From assembly GCA_944472155.2 (NCBI GenBank), contig OX235277.1, forward strand, positions 25,554,804 through 25,618,803: 64,000 bases of DNA, written 5' to 3'. Shown here piece by piece: positions 42,930-55,214 of the stretch. How positions within the stretch are numbered: position 1 is the stretch's first letter; every line of letters begins with the position of its first letter. Under the pieces are notes generated by a model. That model saw only the letters and a list, made by a program, of their open reading frames with translations, ran no database searches and had not been told where the DNA came from. The position numbers and the translations under genes were made by a program. This DNA is from Trichobilharzia szidati. Lineage: Eukaryota > Platyhelminthes > Trematoda > Strigeidida > Schistosomatidae.

Positions 42930-43500
42930 TTGATAAAATCACACAGTGCAGTGTTATACAGTAATATTAACTGATGAACACCTTTCGAGAACAAACTATT
43001 GCTGCTCATAATCATATCAAGTCACTCACTCAACTTTCTTACTTCATTTAATACATGAGCAAAATTGATGATTAGACATTTCAATAGAAATCAGTATAGG
43101 ATAATGTACATTTGGAAATAATATTAGTGTCATCAATCAAGTACAGTCAGATGGGAAATAAGATGTTTTTATAGTAAAATAAATAAGTAACTTGTTATAA
43201 TGCTATAATTAATGTATGTGAATTGAAATGGAATTTAGGATTACTTTTTATCCTCCTCTGATTTGCCTGACTGATAGTAATAATATCTTCCACATCTCTG
43301 GTATTCGCGTTGAGTCACTTCTGTTGCATGTGTTGGTTGTAGACCCAATGAGCCAGGCAGGATTCAGTAATCAATCTCTCTCACTCTCCAGCTACCTACA
43401 TTACTTCTTGGAATTTCGACTCTGTCCCACCCACCCTATTGTGTGGTTATGTGTGCTGATGCGTGCAGTGCAATCGCTGAGTTCCTCTTCCTAAATTACT
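42930..43500 (+). repeat. interspersed repeat E and linked unclassified repeat
   Basis: 42930-43060 matches the E repeat (9716-9890). 43280-43500 shares words with 9895-10000 and 11813-12200 ('aatctctctc', 'attgtgtggttat', 'gtgcagtgca'). Class unknown. Confidence 0.4.
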
Positions 43501-44055
43501 TATCTTCGTGGGATCAGTCATTCCACGCCTAGCTAAATTCTTATGTTCTGATAATCTCACTACTTCTGATCTACTAGTTTGACCCAACTCTCAGTCATTG
43601 CGATGCATTTTATAAATCATATTAATTTGTTTAATTGGGTCAACCTACAGAGCTTGTCCTACCTGAGTGAGTTTGTAGGTTTGAATGCCAGCCTAATTCC
43701 TACTTTATTATGAATCCTACCACACAGGGACTCAGATGTCCCCTTGTTATGTGGTAAAACTACCGTAGATGCCTTATATTCTCTCTTAATTATGTTATCA
43801 TTATTAGTTTCACCATTATTTTTATTTTGCTTTTTACCTTTTTTGATCTTCCTAATGAATTTTATAGGATAGATAGTTATTCAACACCAACGCCTCTTCT
43901 ATTTGTTTCATTTCATCAATTACTTTTTTGTTGTACTAATTAGTGCTATTGCTTGGTTTGTTAGACCGACACTTAACTAAACCTGCCTTTACAGAGAGTG
44001 GATGACGTGAATTAAAGTCTAAATATCTATTAGAATGCGTTGGCTTTTATAAACG
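43501..44055. other. unassigned AT-rich stretch
   Basis: No supported gene or repeat. Confidence 0.3.
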
Positions 44056-44059
44056 TTGG

Positions 44060-44300
44060 TGTGCATTTTACCTTATCCTTGTTCCCAGTGGAACACTGGC
44101 CTCCGAGCTTTTCCTACAGCCCCACCAGTTTTAAAAGTTTTCTTCTTAAAGGTGTGGAGCTGCTAGTCTCACCCCTGCCCTCCAACTTTCCCTCTTTCGT
44201 GGGCTTACATTCGGTTAACAAAATGGGCGAGGTTCGGTCGGCAGTCGAACCCACACATGCGTCCATGGCTGTCTAGTATTCATTGTACCACTGAACCCCC
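44060..44300 (-). mobile_element. SINE-A copy (left half of head-to-head pair)
   Basis: Minus strand from a damaged head (44255-44300) to the RTE-like end ('gttcccagtggaacactggc' at 44082). Confidence 0.6.
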
Positions 44301-44530
44301 CAAAGATGGCCATTTAAGTTCACTTGTAGAACACTGACCAACCAAGCAAGTGATTCAGGGTCCGATTCCCGGCCACATCCGCACTTCCTTACCTCGCTTA
44401 GCCGGTAGCAATCCGGGTAAAGAGGTCAAGCTGAGCGTGAGTCTCGAAACTTCACCGCGTGACAAAAAGATGACACCACTGTTACTGAAATTTCACAGCT
44501 CAAGCGAGCAAAGTAACAGAATATTAATGA
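44301..44530 (+). mobile_element. SINE-A copy (right half of head-to-head pair)
   Basis: Plus strand: head with box B GGTCCGATTCCC near 44368, body 'cttccttacctcgcttagcc', damaged end. Confidence 0.6.
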
Positions 44531-45169
44531 TAAACACTATAAATTAATTATGCCCTTCCGTTCTAACTGATAGATCAAGGTCAGTAGGCTGGAAGTCTTT
44601 TGCTTTAGCCTTACCATGTGTGTGTGTGTGTGTGTGATCTGTAACACACAGTGTATAAACCACCATAATGAGGAATGATTGTCTTTATTTTCATCGCCTC
44701 CTTCCACATGTTGTTTTTGTTGTCGTTAGTATTCGTAGTATCGTCAAACTGTTTCGCAAATTATTCACTCCTGGTGGTCACCCACGCATTATAACTTCAA
44801 CACAATATGATTGGTTAATTCAACAAACAAAACAGCCTTGATATCGAGACTGCTATTGAACCATTTCACATTTTCGCGTTAAATTTAACACTTTAGCTCT
44901 TTGTGTCTGTCTGTCTATCTATCTAACTAACTAACTAACTGGCATCATAAAGCTTGGTTTTTATTCTTTGTTCACCTGATGTACTGCAGCAACCAAAACG
45001 ACACGATTAGTGTAAATGTGTTTCTCTACATTCCGCTTACTGACTCATGTGCTGAAAAAGTTACATTATGTTATTTTTTTCTTAGTTTAATGAGTCATAT
45101 ACGCCTAAATTTGTCTTCTGAACACATTTTATTCCCATTTTATTTTTAAGAGGTGATTTGTTTCTGAAG

Positions 45170-45530
45170 TTTGACTACAGATATTGATATCCGTTAGAGA
45201 ACAATTGAAAACCATCAAGGGACAGCTGTTCTATCAGCCTAGGCAGTACGCACCCATCCTACTGCCAGGGTTCGAACCCAGCACCTTCCGGTTACAAAGC
45301 CAGCTAGCTAGCTCGTATAACACTCAGCCATTGGGAACCGACTCCTCAATGGCCAGTCCATGAATTCTAACTTCTACCAATTCGTGATTAAGCGCGACTG
45401 ACACCAACCAATGTCGTCGGTGGGACATCCATCCTCAAGCTTGACTGTATACACCTCACTGGTCACGACTTCTCCTCACTAGAACTCCAGGAAACTCTAT
45501 CCTGTAGCAAGTGACTATCGAGCATAAGAT
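45170..45530 (-). mobile_element. SINE-B copy, full length but ribozyme deleted
   Basis: Minus strand with box B (45271-45281), head to 45350, and 5' block (45440-45530). The ribozyme region near 45225-45250 has lost both cores. Confidence 0.65.
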
Positions 45531-45539
45531 TAATTTTCA

Positions 45540-45790
45540 AGATTTTCATCATGAGCTGACATTAGTTAGAGAACCATTGGAAAACCTGGGAGTACTGGAC
45601 AGCTGTTTCATCCTAGTTTGGGACTCATCCGCAGTACGTACCCACCAGGTTTAGAACCAAGGATCTTCCGGTTACAAGTCAAACTTGTATACCATTCAGC
45701 CACTGGGACCCATTTCAATGGCCAACCTATGAATTCTAAATTCTACCAGTTCATGATTTTAGCTTGAGTGGCACTGGCCAATATCTTCCA
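45540..45790 (-). mobile_element. SINE-B copy with one-mutation ribozyme
   Basis: Minus strand: head 45645-45715 and ribozyme 45592-45637, then the tail. It follows the 45170-45530 copy in tandem. Confidence 0.7.
45592..45637 (-). ncRNA. SINE-B hammerhead ribozyme, one core change
   Basis: Stem I GTACTG/CAGTAC pairs perfectly (45632-45637 with 45592-45597). The core reads CGGATGA (45625-45631) in place of CTGATGA: only U4 is changed. Stem II is GTCC/GGAT (basal G-U) with loop CAAACTA. GAAA, stem III ACAGCTGT and cleavage C are intact. The U4 change is predicted to strongly lower activity. Confidence 0.6.
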
Positions 45791-45799
45791 TGGGGGGCA

Positions 45800-46170
45800 T
45801 TCGTCCCCACTCCCGACAGGAACCACCGGTCAGTACTCCCTGGTTTTCATTGGTTCTCTAATTGATATTAGTCCGTTTAAATCCCTACAAATGAACTCTT
45901 GAAAATTAATATGATCCTTCCTAATGACTGACTACAGGATGGGGTTTCCTGGAGTTCTAGTGAGAAGTCTTGACAAGTGGGGTCCTTTCTCTCCGGAGTG
46001 GAGACAACTGCTCGCCACAGATAACATTGGCTGGTTCCAATCACGCTAAAATCACGAATTAGAGGAAGGAAGAATTCATGGCTTGACCAGTGAGTTGGGT
46101 CCCGACGACTGAATGGCCTACAAGATTGCCTTGTAAACGGGAAGTCTTAAGTTCGAATCCCATGTTATTA
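45800..46170 (+). mobile_element. SINE-B fragment and second SINE-B copy
   Basis: 45830-45880 is a 3' tail piece; 45930-46170 is a 5' block ('ctggagttctagtgagaag') plus head. No ribozyme. The right end joins an AT stretch. Confidence 0.55.
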
Positions 46171-46309
46171 TTTTTAAATAAAGTGAAAAGTATTGAAATC
46201 TATGCAGTATCATAAATCATGCACACCTTATCGACTAAGTACAAACAATATATTTTTTAAATGTAAAAGAAATCATTAGATCAATTCTGGGAATCTAGTG
46301 ACGACAGTC

Positions 46310-46525
46310 AAGTTAAAGGATAACGACCTCAGGAGAGGGTAGGGAACCACTGATCTTGAAACGTAGTGGCTTAATGTTCCAATCAACTCGCCTCGTATTC
46401 GGATGATCCTGGTTCCTAACCCCGGAGATATGTGGTGCTGAAGAGTCACAAACCAGGACGAAACTTCTTTCTAGTACACCCTGACTTCCCAATGTTTCTT
46501 TAACTGTTATCAGTTGAATCCCTGC
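46310..46525 (+). mobile_element. SINE-B copy with intact core words but broken stem III
   Basis: Head 46350-46425; ribozyme region 46432-46475 with CTGAAGA, stem II GTC/GAC, GAAAC, but stem III has only one pair. Confidence 0.6.
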
Positions 46526-46749
46526 AAACCAACACCTGATAATGAAGACGTATTTTAATGCCCATTTGAAATGGTTCATCACCAAACAGCCTTGAAGGCA
46601 ATCATCCTATACTTTATGAATAATCCTCATTAAGGTATTATTGAAAAAAATAAATAATAAATAGTTCAGTGAAGAGCTTCTTTTCACGACGGATTCATTT
46701 CCTTTTCCAGCTGTAAAATCTCACGAATATACAGGGTTCAATATAACAA

Positions 46750-47880
46750 AGGTTTTTTTTTATTTCCCCAGTGTGAATGAAAAACAAAACGATATTGTAG
46801 TTGTTTTTACTGACGTTTCGCTATTTAATACTGCTGCTAATAGCTTTATCAAAGTAGTATTATTAAACCAGAATTTACAAAATCTACTCAGCTTATATAT
46901 AAAGCGACTTAATCATCGTTCCTCAGCATGGGGTCATTTTTGCGTTGTCAAGTTGACCAACTGGTAAAGGTAACAAAACCAGGTGTAGATTGTTGGATTT
47001 GATAAGTGTATAAAATTATAAAAGCAGCGTGTGTTTACATAATGAAATTGCTTATCACAATCGTGTTGATTTTGTCACTTCACGGGGATGGGCGGGTGTT
47101 TTAACCAGGTCAGATTCTGTTTTAGTTCATCATTCCTATTCAGTTCAGACAATTTGGATTCCATATGATATGAAGTGCTTCTGATGATGGAAGACGGTCT
47201 TTGTGATTTCTGAAATTTTTCTGGATGATGATTTCAATATTGTTAAAATCAATTTTGTGACCTGATTCTTTAGCGTGTAAACCACCCTATGGTTGATGAT
47301 TTTTCAAGCTTTTCTAGTTCAGCTGGATTTCTCGTTGGTGGAATAGAGGCGGCTCTACGGTGTTCATTTTTTCTGATTTTGATTTCTCTCTAGCGATGTT
47401 TGTCCGATGTTTATCGCATCACATTGCAACCATTTTATTTTATAGACACAATTAGATAGAGAATCTTTCGGGATTTGGTCTTTTATATGGACAAGGTTGT
47501 TTCGCACTGTGTGAATCTAATGTTTTGAAGAAAACTCTGATGTCAGGCTTATTGAGTACTCTTCTCTTCTGATATTGTCTGACGTCTCTGCTCTTTATGG
47601 AATGACAACTGTTGAGGTCCATGTTTTCGGAATACGTCGTCGACCATACTTGACAACGCAAAAATTCCCCCATGCTGAGGAACGATGATTGAGTTGTTAT
47701 ATATAAGCTGAGATTTTGTAAATTCTCGTTTAATAATACCAGTTTGATAAAGCAGCTATTAGCAGCAGCATTAAATGGGGAAACGTCAGTAAAAACGACA
47801 ATGGCGTTTTGTTTTTCATTCACATTGGAGAAATACAAAAAATCTTTATTATGATGAATATCATATACCCCAATGCCCAA
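46750..47880. pseudogene. PLE-H: inverted terminal pieces around a minus-strand GIY-YIG remnant
   Basis: 46770-46960 (plus) and 47640-47840 (minus) are inverted copies ('gaatgaaaaacaaaacgat', 'ttcctcagcatgggg'). On the minus strand, 47470-47050 encodes a damaged GIY-YIG: words for WLQCDAI.IGQTSLER, then after shifts HAKESGHKIDFNNIEIIIQK and NFRNHKDRLPSSEALHI. Resembles PLE-G rather than PLE-A. RT is missing. Confidence 0.6.
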
Positions 47881-47918
47881 ATTTTTTCAAACAGTTTAAA
47901 GTGAACTTGGTTTGGACA

Positions 47919-47954
<36 letters not shown>
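47919..47954. repeat. TA dinucleotide repeat
   Basis: A TA run with two TG interruptions, immediately before the RTE-1 copy. Confidence 0.8.
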
Positions 47955-47955
<1 letters not shown>

Positions 47956-49025
47956 CTGACAATCATACATCTGATCCAACAGTTGTACGACAATGCTGCA
48001 TGCCGAGTAATCCACAATGGGAAACTTACGGAACCTTTCGAAGTAAAAGCGGGAGTAAGACAAGGCCGCCTTCTATCGCCAGTGATTTTCCTGATTGCAG
48101 TAGACTGGATAATTTGAGAGACAGCGGCGGGCAGCGAGGAAACAGGCATAAAATGGATCCTAAAGAAAAACTTGGAGAATCTGGACTTCGCCGATGATAT
48201 ATGTCTGATTTCCCACAAACTGGAAGATATGCAAGTGAAAAGCAACAAGTTGGCTGAAGAAGCATGCAGAGAACATTGGATTTCAGGTGAACATAGAGAA
48301 AACAGAGGTAGGTGATGAAGATTCTTAACCGACACCAACAGCAACAACAACAGACAACAATCAGCATAAATGGGAGGAACCTGAAAGAAACAACCTCCTT
48401 TACCTACCCACCTGGAAACCATCGTTTCAACTACAGGCGGAACTAACGAGGATATCAAAACAGCGAGGATCGGCAAAGCAAGACAAGCTTTCATGGTTCT
48501 CAATTCTGTGTGGAGGTCAACAGCACTACTCAGCATGAAAAATAAGATCCAGATTTCCAACTCTAATGTGATGTCAGTGCTACTTTATGGATCAGAGACT
48601 TGGCCAGCGCGTCATAAAGAGCACCTCAAACAAACTACAGACCTTCATCAACAGCTGTCTTCGCTCAATACTACTGAAGATCAGATGACCGGCCAGAAAT
48701 AATCAGCAACAGAGAGGGATCTTCGGCGATGAGCTAACCAACCAGGAACCGATTGTGAAACAAATAAGCAGGAAGAAATGGAGGTTGGTTGGCCATACTC
48801 TGAGGATACCATTAAGTGACATCACTAGACAGGCCCTAGCTCGAGTGGAACCCGAGTGGGAGGCGGTGAGTTGGTCATCCAAGAGTGACTTGGAGGAAGT
48901 TATGTGAAGATGAGATGAAAGCATGTGGGCAGACTTGGAGTCAGGTAAAAACTTTAGCAGAGAACCGAACGCAATGGAGACGTGTGTCTGAAGCCCTGTT
49001 CCTCTAGGAATTAAAGGAAATAATA
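47955..49025 (+). pseudogene. RTE-1 LINE, 5'-truncated
   Basis: Plus-strand words, in several frames: IIHLIQQLYDNAACRVIHNG-type, KLTEPFEVKAGVRQGRLLSP (motif B region), LENLDFADDICLISHKLEDM (FADD intact), SVWRSTALLSMKNKIQISNS, SVLLYGSETWPARHKEHLKQ-type. It ends in the RTE tail 'ctctaggaattaaaggaaat' at 49023 followed by a TA run. It does not carry the 4-bp insertion seen in three other copies. Confidence 0.8.
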
Positions 49026-49454
49026 ATTATATATATATATATTTAGGGTTGTTTCACAAAAACGATGATTTCTGACAAACATAATTATAAATGTTTGCCA
49101 ATACATTAGATAAATTGAATAAGCGCGTCAAAGTTAAATAATTTCAACGAATGCGTTGTAATCAGTCTGCACATATAAACAAAGGAAAGCGTGATATTGT
49201 AGTGGTGGGGTAAAGATAATGGATTACAACGGAATATTATTCTGACAGTAAGAATCATTGTATTTGTTGGTGTTATCGTCTGAACACTATTCCCACAGTT
49301 CAATACTGCATTAGTAACAGAATACTATATATGTATTTGAACATTCTATTTCATTTCGTTTAATGTAAACCAAAATCACACACTCAGTGATTGTTTAAAG
49401 AATATAAACTGTAGATATATATAAATAACCGTTTAATCAATGTAAAATATACCT

Positions 49455-50393
<939 letters not shown>

Positions 50394-50519
50394 CCATTAT
50401 TTCCGTGTCTTGTCTTCTACTGTTGCAATAATACATCACAGTTTCAAGGAAATTGAGGACTCAGAAAGAGTTGAAAAACAAAAAAATAATAAAAAAAACA
50501 ATCATAGTGTTTTCTCTGT

Positions 50520-51811
50520 AGAATAATAAGATGGTGAATATAAATTGTGTATTTAGTCATAATAGTGGTAACGATAATAATAATTATGGTTTTATCAATA
50601 ATAAGGATGAGAAAGTGAGGCAATCTGTGATAACATGAATAATGGAAAAAACAGCATGATTAAACAAACAAATGTTCAGATAGAATTAGTCGATAACGGC
50701 TATAAAAACAACTGAACCGATTACATAATGCTAGATTGTAAGGGAAGGAAGTGAAACACGTTTATAATGAAGATAAGATTAAGGGATGATAAGAAAGGGG
50801 TTGAAAATATAAACAAAGGGTGTTGTAGAAGTCATTAGTTGGTTATGTCTTAATAGGCCAAGGGAAGGATAACGGCTGTATGAATTTCTTCTGAATGCAT
50901 AGTTTATGGGCTTATAGTTCGAATGCCTATTGCCTCAGCTGTGTGTAGTAGACGAATACGAAGTCTATTGGAAAGATTCGGTGGGATATGATGAATTTCT
51001 TCGAAAGCTCTCGTTTTCTGCACTACATGACCACTATCAACTAAATGTGACAAAATTGAGCTATGGATTGTTTTTGTCTGTCCTTTGTCAAACCACGATG
51101 GGAGATGTTCACTAACACGTTGGTTGGCTAAGCTATCTAGTAGTACGCCCAACCTAACTGTCACCACAGGTGCAGTTGAAATGATAAATGCACATAGATG
51201 TGACAAAACTATCAAGCTTATCCTTCGTTTGCATCTCAATCATTCGTCGGTTAGAGAATGACAAACATAGGTGTGCTGCATAAAATGTTCTTCGTATACA
51301 CCTGGAAAGTCTTTGGAATAGAATCTCACTTGATAAGTCACCATTAAATTGTAACTTAATAAATACAGGCTTTTTACGTGCAGTCAGAGTATCAGGTTTT
51401 CTCTCTAATATTTTCACATGCTTCTTTATGAAACTACTTGGATAGCCCATCTCCGTCAAGGAATCGTGAATATATTCAAATTCCTTTTGTAAGAGGTTAT
51501 CCGTACATATCTCTCTTGCTCTGCTCGTAAGGCATTTAACAACATTCCTCTTATATTTTATGGGCATGCAACTAAGGAAGTGCGTGTATTGCACTGTGAA
51601 TGTGCCTTTTATATACATGCTTCTCCAAGTGACCCATCTTCTCGCCTACTTAGCAAGACATCCAGGAAATGTGGTTTATTATCCTGCTCCTCTTCACAAG
51701 TAAAGGTAAGTGAAGGGTGGATGTTGCTGAATTTCATTTACATTGCCATCAGCTAAGATAAATGTATCATCGAAATAACCGTAATACATATCAAACTCCC
51801 GTTTTCAAGAT
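50520..51811 (-). pseudogene. PLE-A second copy: RT C-terminus and GIY-YIG, with the same amber codon
   Basis: Minus strand: FTVQYTHFLSCMPIKYKRNV, SFIKKHVKILERKPDTLTAR, FNGDLSSEILFQRLSRCIRR and FNCTCGDS, then TAG at 51156-51154, the same codon as in the 3.1-5.4 kb copy. Beyond it lie a second stop (CAG to TAG), a 4-bp insertion and then the tail EHLPSWFDKGQTKTIHSSIL to AEAIGIRTI. A 3' region follows to about 50520. The RT motifs A-C are missing; the left end joins the inverted terminal repeat at 51812. Confidence 0.85.
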
Positions 51812-52045
51812 CACCTCACTTTTTCATCCTTATTATTGATAAGACGATTATTATTATCATTACTACTATTATGACTAACTGCACAATTTATATTCACCAT
51901 CGTATTATCCTATAGACAAAACACCATGATTGGTTTATATTTGAAGTTTTACCTGTAAAGTTATGTGGGTATATTAGAGTTAAGCCTGATGAGATCTAAT
52001 TGAAAGCACAATATCACTGTTCGCTTAAATGTGTTGTTCTAAATT
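51812..52045 (+). mobile_element. PLE-A terminal repeat, opposite to the coding fragment
   Basis: Plus-strand match to 5640-5890, back-to-back with the minus-strand RT fragment, a foldback layout common in PLE insertions. It carries a second hammerhead ribozyme (51980-52028). Confidence 0.75.
51980..52028 (+). ncRNA. type I hammerhead ribozyme, PLE-A copy 2
   Basis: Stem I TTAAGC (51980-51985) / GCTTAA (52023-52028), core CTGATGA (51986-51992), stem II identical to copy 1 (51993-52001), GAAA (52002-52005). Stem III is longer and looped: A, G, C, A pair with T, G, T, T (one G-U) around a nine-base loop. The cleavage base is C52022. Core, stems I and II are unchanged from 5831-5874, while stem III has diverged but still pairs. 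Confidence 0.75.
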
Positions 52046-52267
52046 TTACTATGGGAATATTTAATGTATTAAAAAATAAAGTCAAGGGAGTACAAAACCA
52101 CAGAGTATTTATCATGATAGTAAAATTGGTTAAATATTTATTCCTTGTATGCAGAGCTCCGGTTTCTCTATTCGAGTGCCAACAGCTTCAGTAATGCAGA
52201 GGAAATGAAAGTATATTGACATTAACAGCTGACTTTTCACTTCGCAGATCACTTTGAAGGAATTATT

Positions 52268-54895
52268 ATTATTTATTGTATTCTTTAATTCTTACAGGAA
52301 CATAGGGCTTCAGCCGTGCGTCTCCATTACGTTCGGTTCTCTGCCAGAGTCTTCACCTGGCTCCATGTCTGCCCACACGTTTTCATCTCCTCTTCACATG
52401 ACCTCCTCCAAGTCACCCTCACACTGACGACCAACTCGCCGCTTCCCTTTCGGGTTCCACTCGATCAATGGCTTGTCTAGTGATGTCACTTGATGGTTTG
52501 TTTTCTCAGAGTATGGCCAGCCAATCCATCTCCATTTCTTCCTGACTATTTGTTTCACAATCGGTTCCTGGTTGTTTCGTTCCCAAAGATCCCTGTTGCT
52601 GATCTTTTCTGGCCGGCCATCTGATCTTGAGTATTGAGCAAAGACAACTGTTAATGAAGGTCTGTAATTTGTTTGAGATGCTCTTTATGACGCGCTAGCC
52701 AAGTCTCTGATCCGTATAGTAAGTAGCACTGACTTCACATTGGAGTTGAAAATCCGGATCTTATTCTTCATGCTGAGTAGTGCTGTTGACCTCCACACAG
52801 ACTTGAGAGTAGTGAAAGCTTGTCTTGCTTTTCCGATCCTTGCTTTGATATCCTCGTCAGTTCCGGGTGGGTAGGTAAAGGAGGTTGTTTCTTTCAGGTT
52901 CCTCCCATTTATGCTGATCATTGTCTGTTGTTGTTGGTGCTGTTGGTGGTGTTGCCCGGGAATCTTCATCACCTCTGTTTTATCTATGTTCACCTGTAGT
53001 CCTATCTTTGATGCTTCTTCTGCTAACTTGTTGCTTTTCGCTTGCATATCTTCCAGTTCGTGGGAAATCACACATATATCATCGGCGAAGTCAAGATCCT
53101 CCAAGTTTTTCATGAGGGTCCATTTTTTGCCTGTTTCCTCATCGCCCGCTGTTTGTCGCATTATCCAGTCTGACACAATCAGGAAAATCATTGGCGATAG
53201 TAGGCAGCCAGCTTGTCTTACTCCTGTCCTCACTTCGAATGGTTCCGTAAGTTTCCCATTGTGGATTACTTGGCATGTAGCTTTGTCGTATAGCTGTTGG
53301 ATGAGATGTATTATTGTCGGTGGCACCCCGTAGTAGCTAAGTAGTTTCCAAATCACCTCTCGATCGACGCTGTCAAAAGCCTTTTCAAAGTCGATGAAGT
53401 TGAGATAGAAAGGTGACTGCCACTCCAAGGTTTGTTCAATGATGATCCGTAATGTGGTGATCTGATCAATGCATGACCTGTTTCTCCTGAATCCAGCCTG
53501 TTCCGGTCGAAGTTTTTCATCCAGGGCGGCGTGTAGGATTCTCTCCAGGATGATGCGGCTTAGTATTTTGCTTGGGATCGAGAGGAGCATAATTCCGCGC
53601 CAGTTCTTGCATTGACTTAAGTCTCCTTTCTTTGGTAGTTTGAATAGGTATCCTTTCTTCTAATCCTCGGGTACTTTTCCTTCTTTCCACACTTTCTCCA
53701 GTAGTGGCGTCATCAAGTCCGCTGTTATCTCTGGGTCCGTTTTCAATGCTTCTGCTGGGATTCCATCTGGTCCTGCTGCTTTTCCAGCTTTAAGCATCTT
53801 GATTGCCTTCAGGACTTCTGATTTCGTCGGGGGGTTGGTGGTCACTGGTAGCTCTATCTCCGTTGTTGGTATTGCTGGGCGCGTTGTAGGTGGTGGTCGA
53901 TTTAGGAGTCTTTTGAAGTGTTCAACCCAGTGTTTCCTTTCCTCCACTTCTTTGTTGAGTGACTTTCCATTGTCATCCTTCACCGGCTTGATTTGTGTCA
54001 AACGTTTGCCCGATAGGTACCTCGTAGTTTGGTAGAGTGTTGCGAGGTTTCCTTTGCCTGCAGCTTGTTCTGCATCACTTGCCATGGTTTCATAGTACTT
54101 TCTTTTGTCTTCTCTGGCACTCTTCTTTACTCTTTTGTTCAGTGTCGTGTAGTTTTCTTTCAAATCCTGTTTTTGTTGCTCATCGGTGCACTGAAGAATC
54201 TTTTGTTTCACCATCCCTCTCTCTTCTATTAGTTTCCAAGTGTCCGTATTGAGCCATTGTTTGTCCTGTCTCTTCTTTCTGCCTAGAACTTCCATGCAGG
54301 TTTGACTCCACACTGTCTTTAAGTTGTTCCAGTGCTTTGCGACGTTGACCTCTTCGCCAGTGTTGATTTGTGTCTCGGCTTTGTCTTGTATACTTGCAGT
54401 GAAGATATCCTTTGTGTCCTGGTCCTTCAGTTTTTGAGTGTTGAACTTGGTTTGTGGTCTGTCTGCAGCCCCTGATTCTCTGAAAGCTTTTAATTTGATT
54501 TGGATTGTCCCTTGTACGAGGTAGTGGTCTGAGCCAATGTCTGTTCCTCTTCTTACTTTTGTGTCCAGCAGGCTGCGCCTCCACTTCCTTGAGATTGAGA
54601 TGAAGTCGATTTGGTTTTTGGTTCGCCCATCTGGTGACATTCATGTAGCCTTGTGGATATCCTTGTGCTTGTATACGCTACCACCAATCACTAGTTCATT
54701 GAAGGCACAGTAGTCGGCGAAGAGTTCTCCGTTTTCATTCATTTCTCCGAGAGCTTCTCTACTCATAATGAGTTCCCTTACTGTGTTGTCTGGTCCCAGT
54801 TTGGCGTTCATGTCTCCCATTAGTATTTTGATGTCACCAGCTGGAGTATTGTCCATTGTTGTCTGCAGTTGTCTGTAGAATTCCTTTGAAGGAAT
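52268..54895 (-). pseudogene. RTE-1 LINE, longest copy: endonuclease C-terminus plus RT
   Basis: The minus strand is open in one frame from 54919 to 52685 except for two stops. Order: GDMNAKLGPDN and LVIGGSVYKHKDIHKAT (endonuclease), a TGA stop where a Trp is expected, SPDGRTKNQIDFISISRKWR and RRGTDIGSDHYLVQG (SDH motif), a Lys-rich linker, KAGKAAGPDGIPAEALK, a TAG stop where a Trp is expected, IPSKILSRIILERI, motif A LNFIDFEKAFDSVDR, motif B GVRQAGCLLSPMIF, motif C LDFADD, VNIDKTEVMKI. After SNVKSVLL a 4-bp insertion (about 52721) shifts the frame. The 3' RTE tail is at 52268-52310. The N-terminus of the endonuclease is missing. Confidence 0.9.
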
Positions 54896-55135
54896 AGTTC
54901 GTTGAAACAGAATGGCCAATTTCTATTAGATGTTCAATTATTTCACTTCTTATAGAGGAGCCTCTGCTACCTTTCCCCAACCATGAGGCATGGTGTTGTT
55001 TAATGCGTTTAAACACAATAGGTGTCAAGTCAACAATATGCCTGATTCTACACAAACAGGTGAACTGACATACACATGCACACGGAAGTGGTCAGAAGCG
55101 ATATCATACCCTTCAACCTTCAGCGAACCAGTAGA
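54896..55135 (-). pseudogene. PLE GIY-YIG fragment
   Basis: The minus-strand frame encodes HHASWLGKGSRGSSIRSEII and EHLIEIGHSVSTNYSFKGI, the segment after the EH motif in PLE nucleases, fused to RTE-1 endonuclease sequence at about 54885-54898. The upstream part is degenerate. Confidence 0.6.
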
Positions 55136-55214
55136 TGACTGTAGAACACTACCTACTCTTAGCTATTCGGACTTGGTATTTCAACCTGTGTGCTGTGTTT
55201 AATTGAGTCACTCA

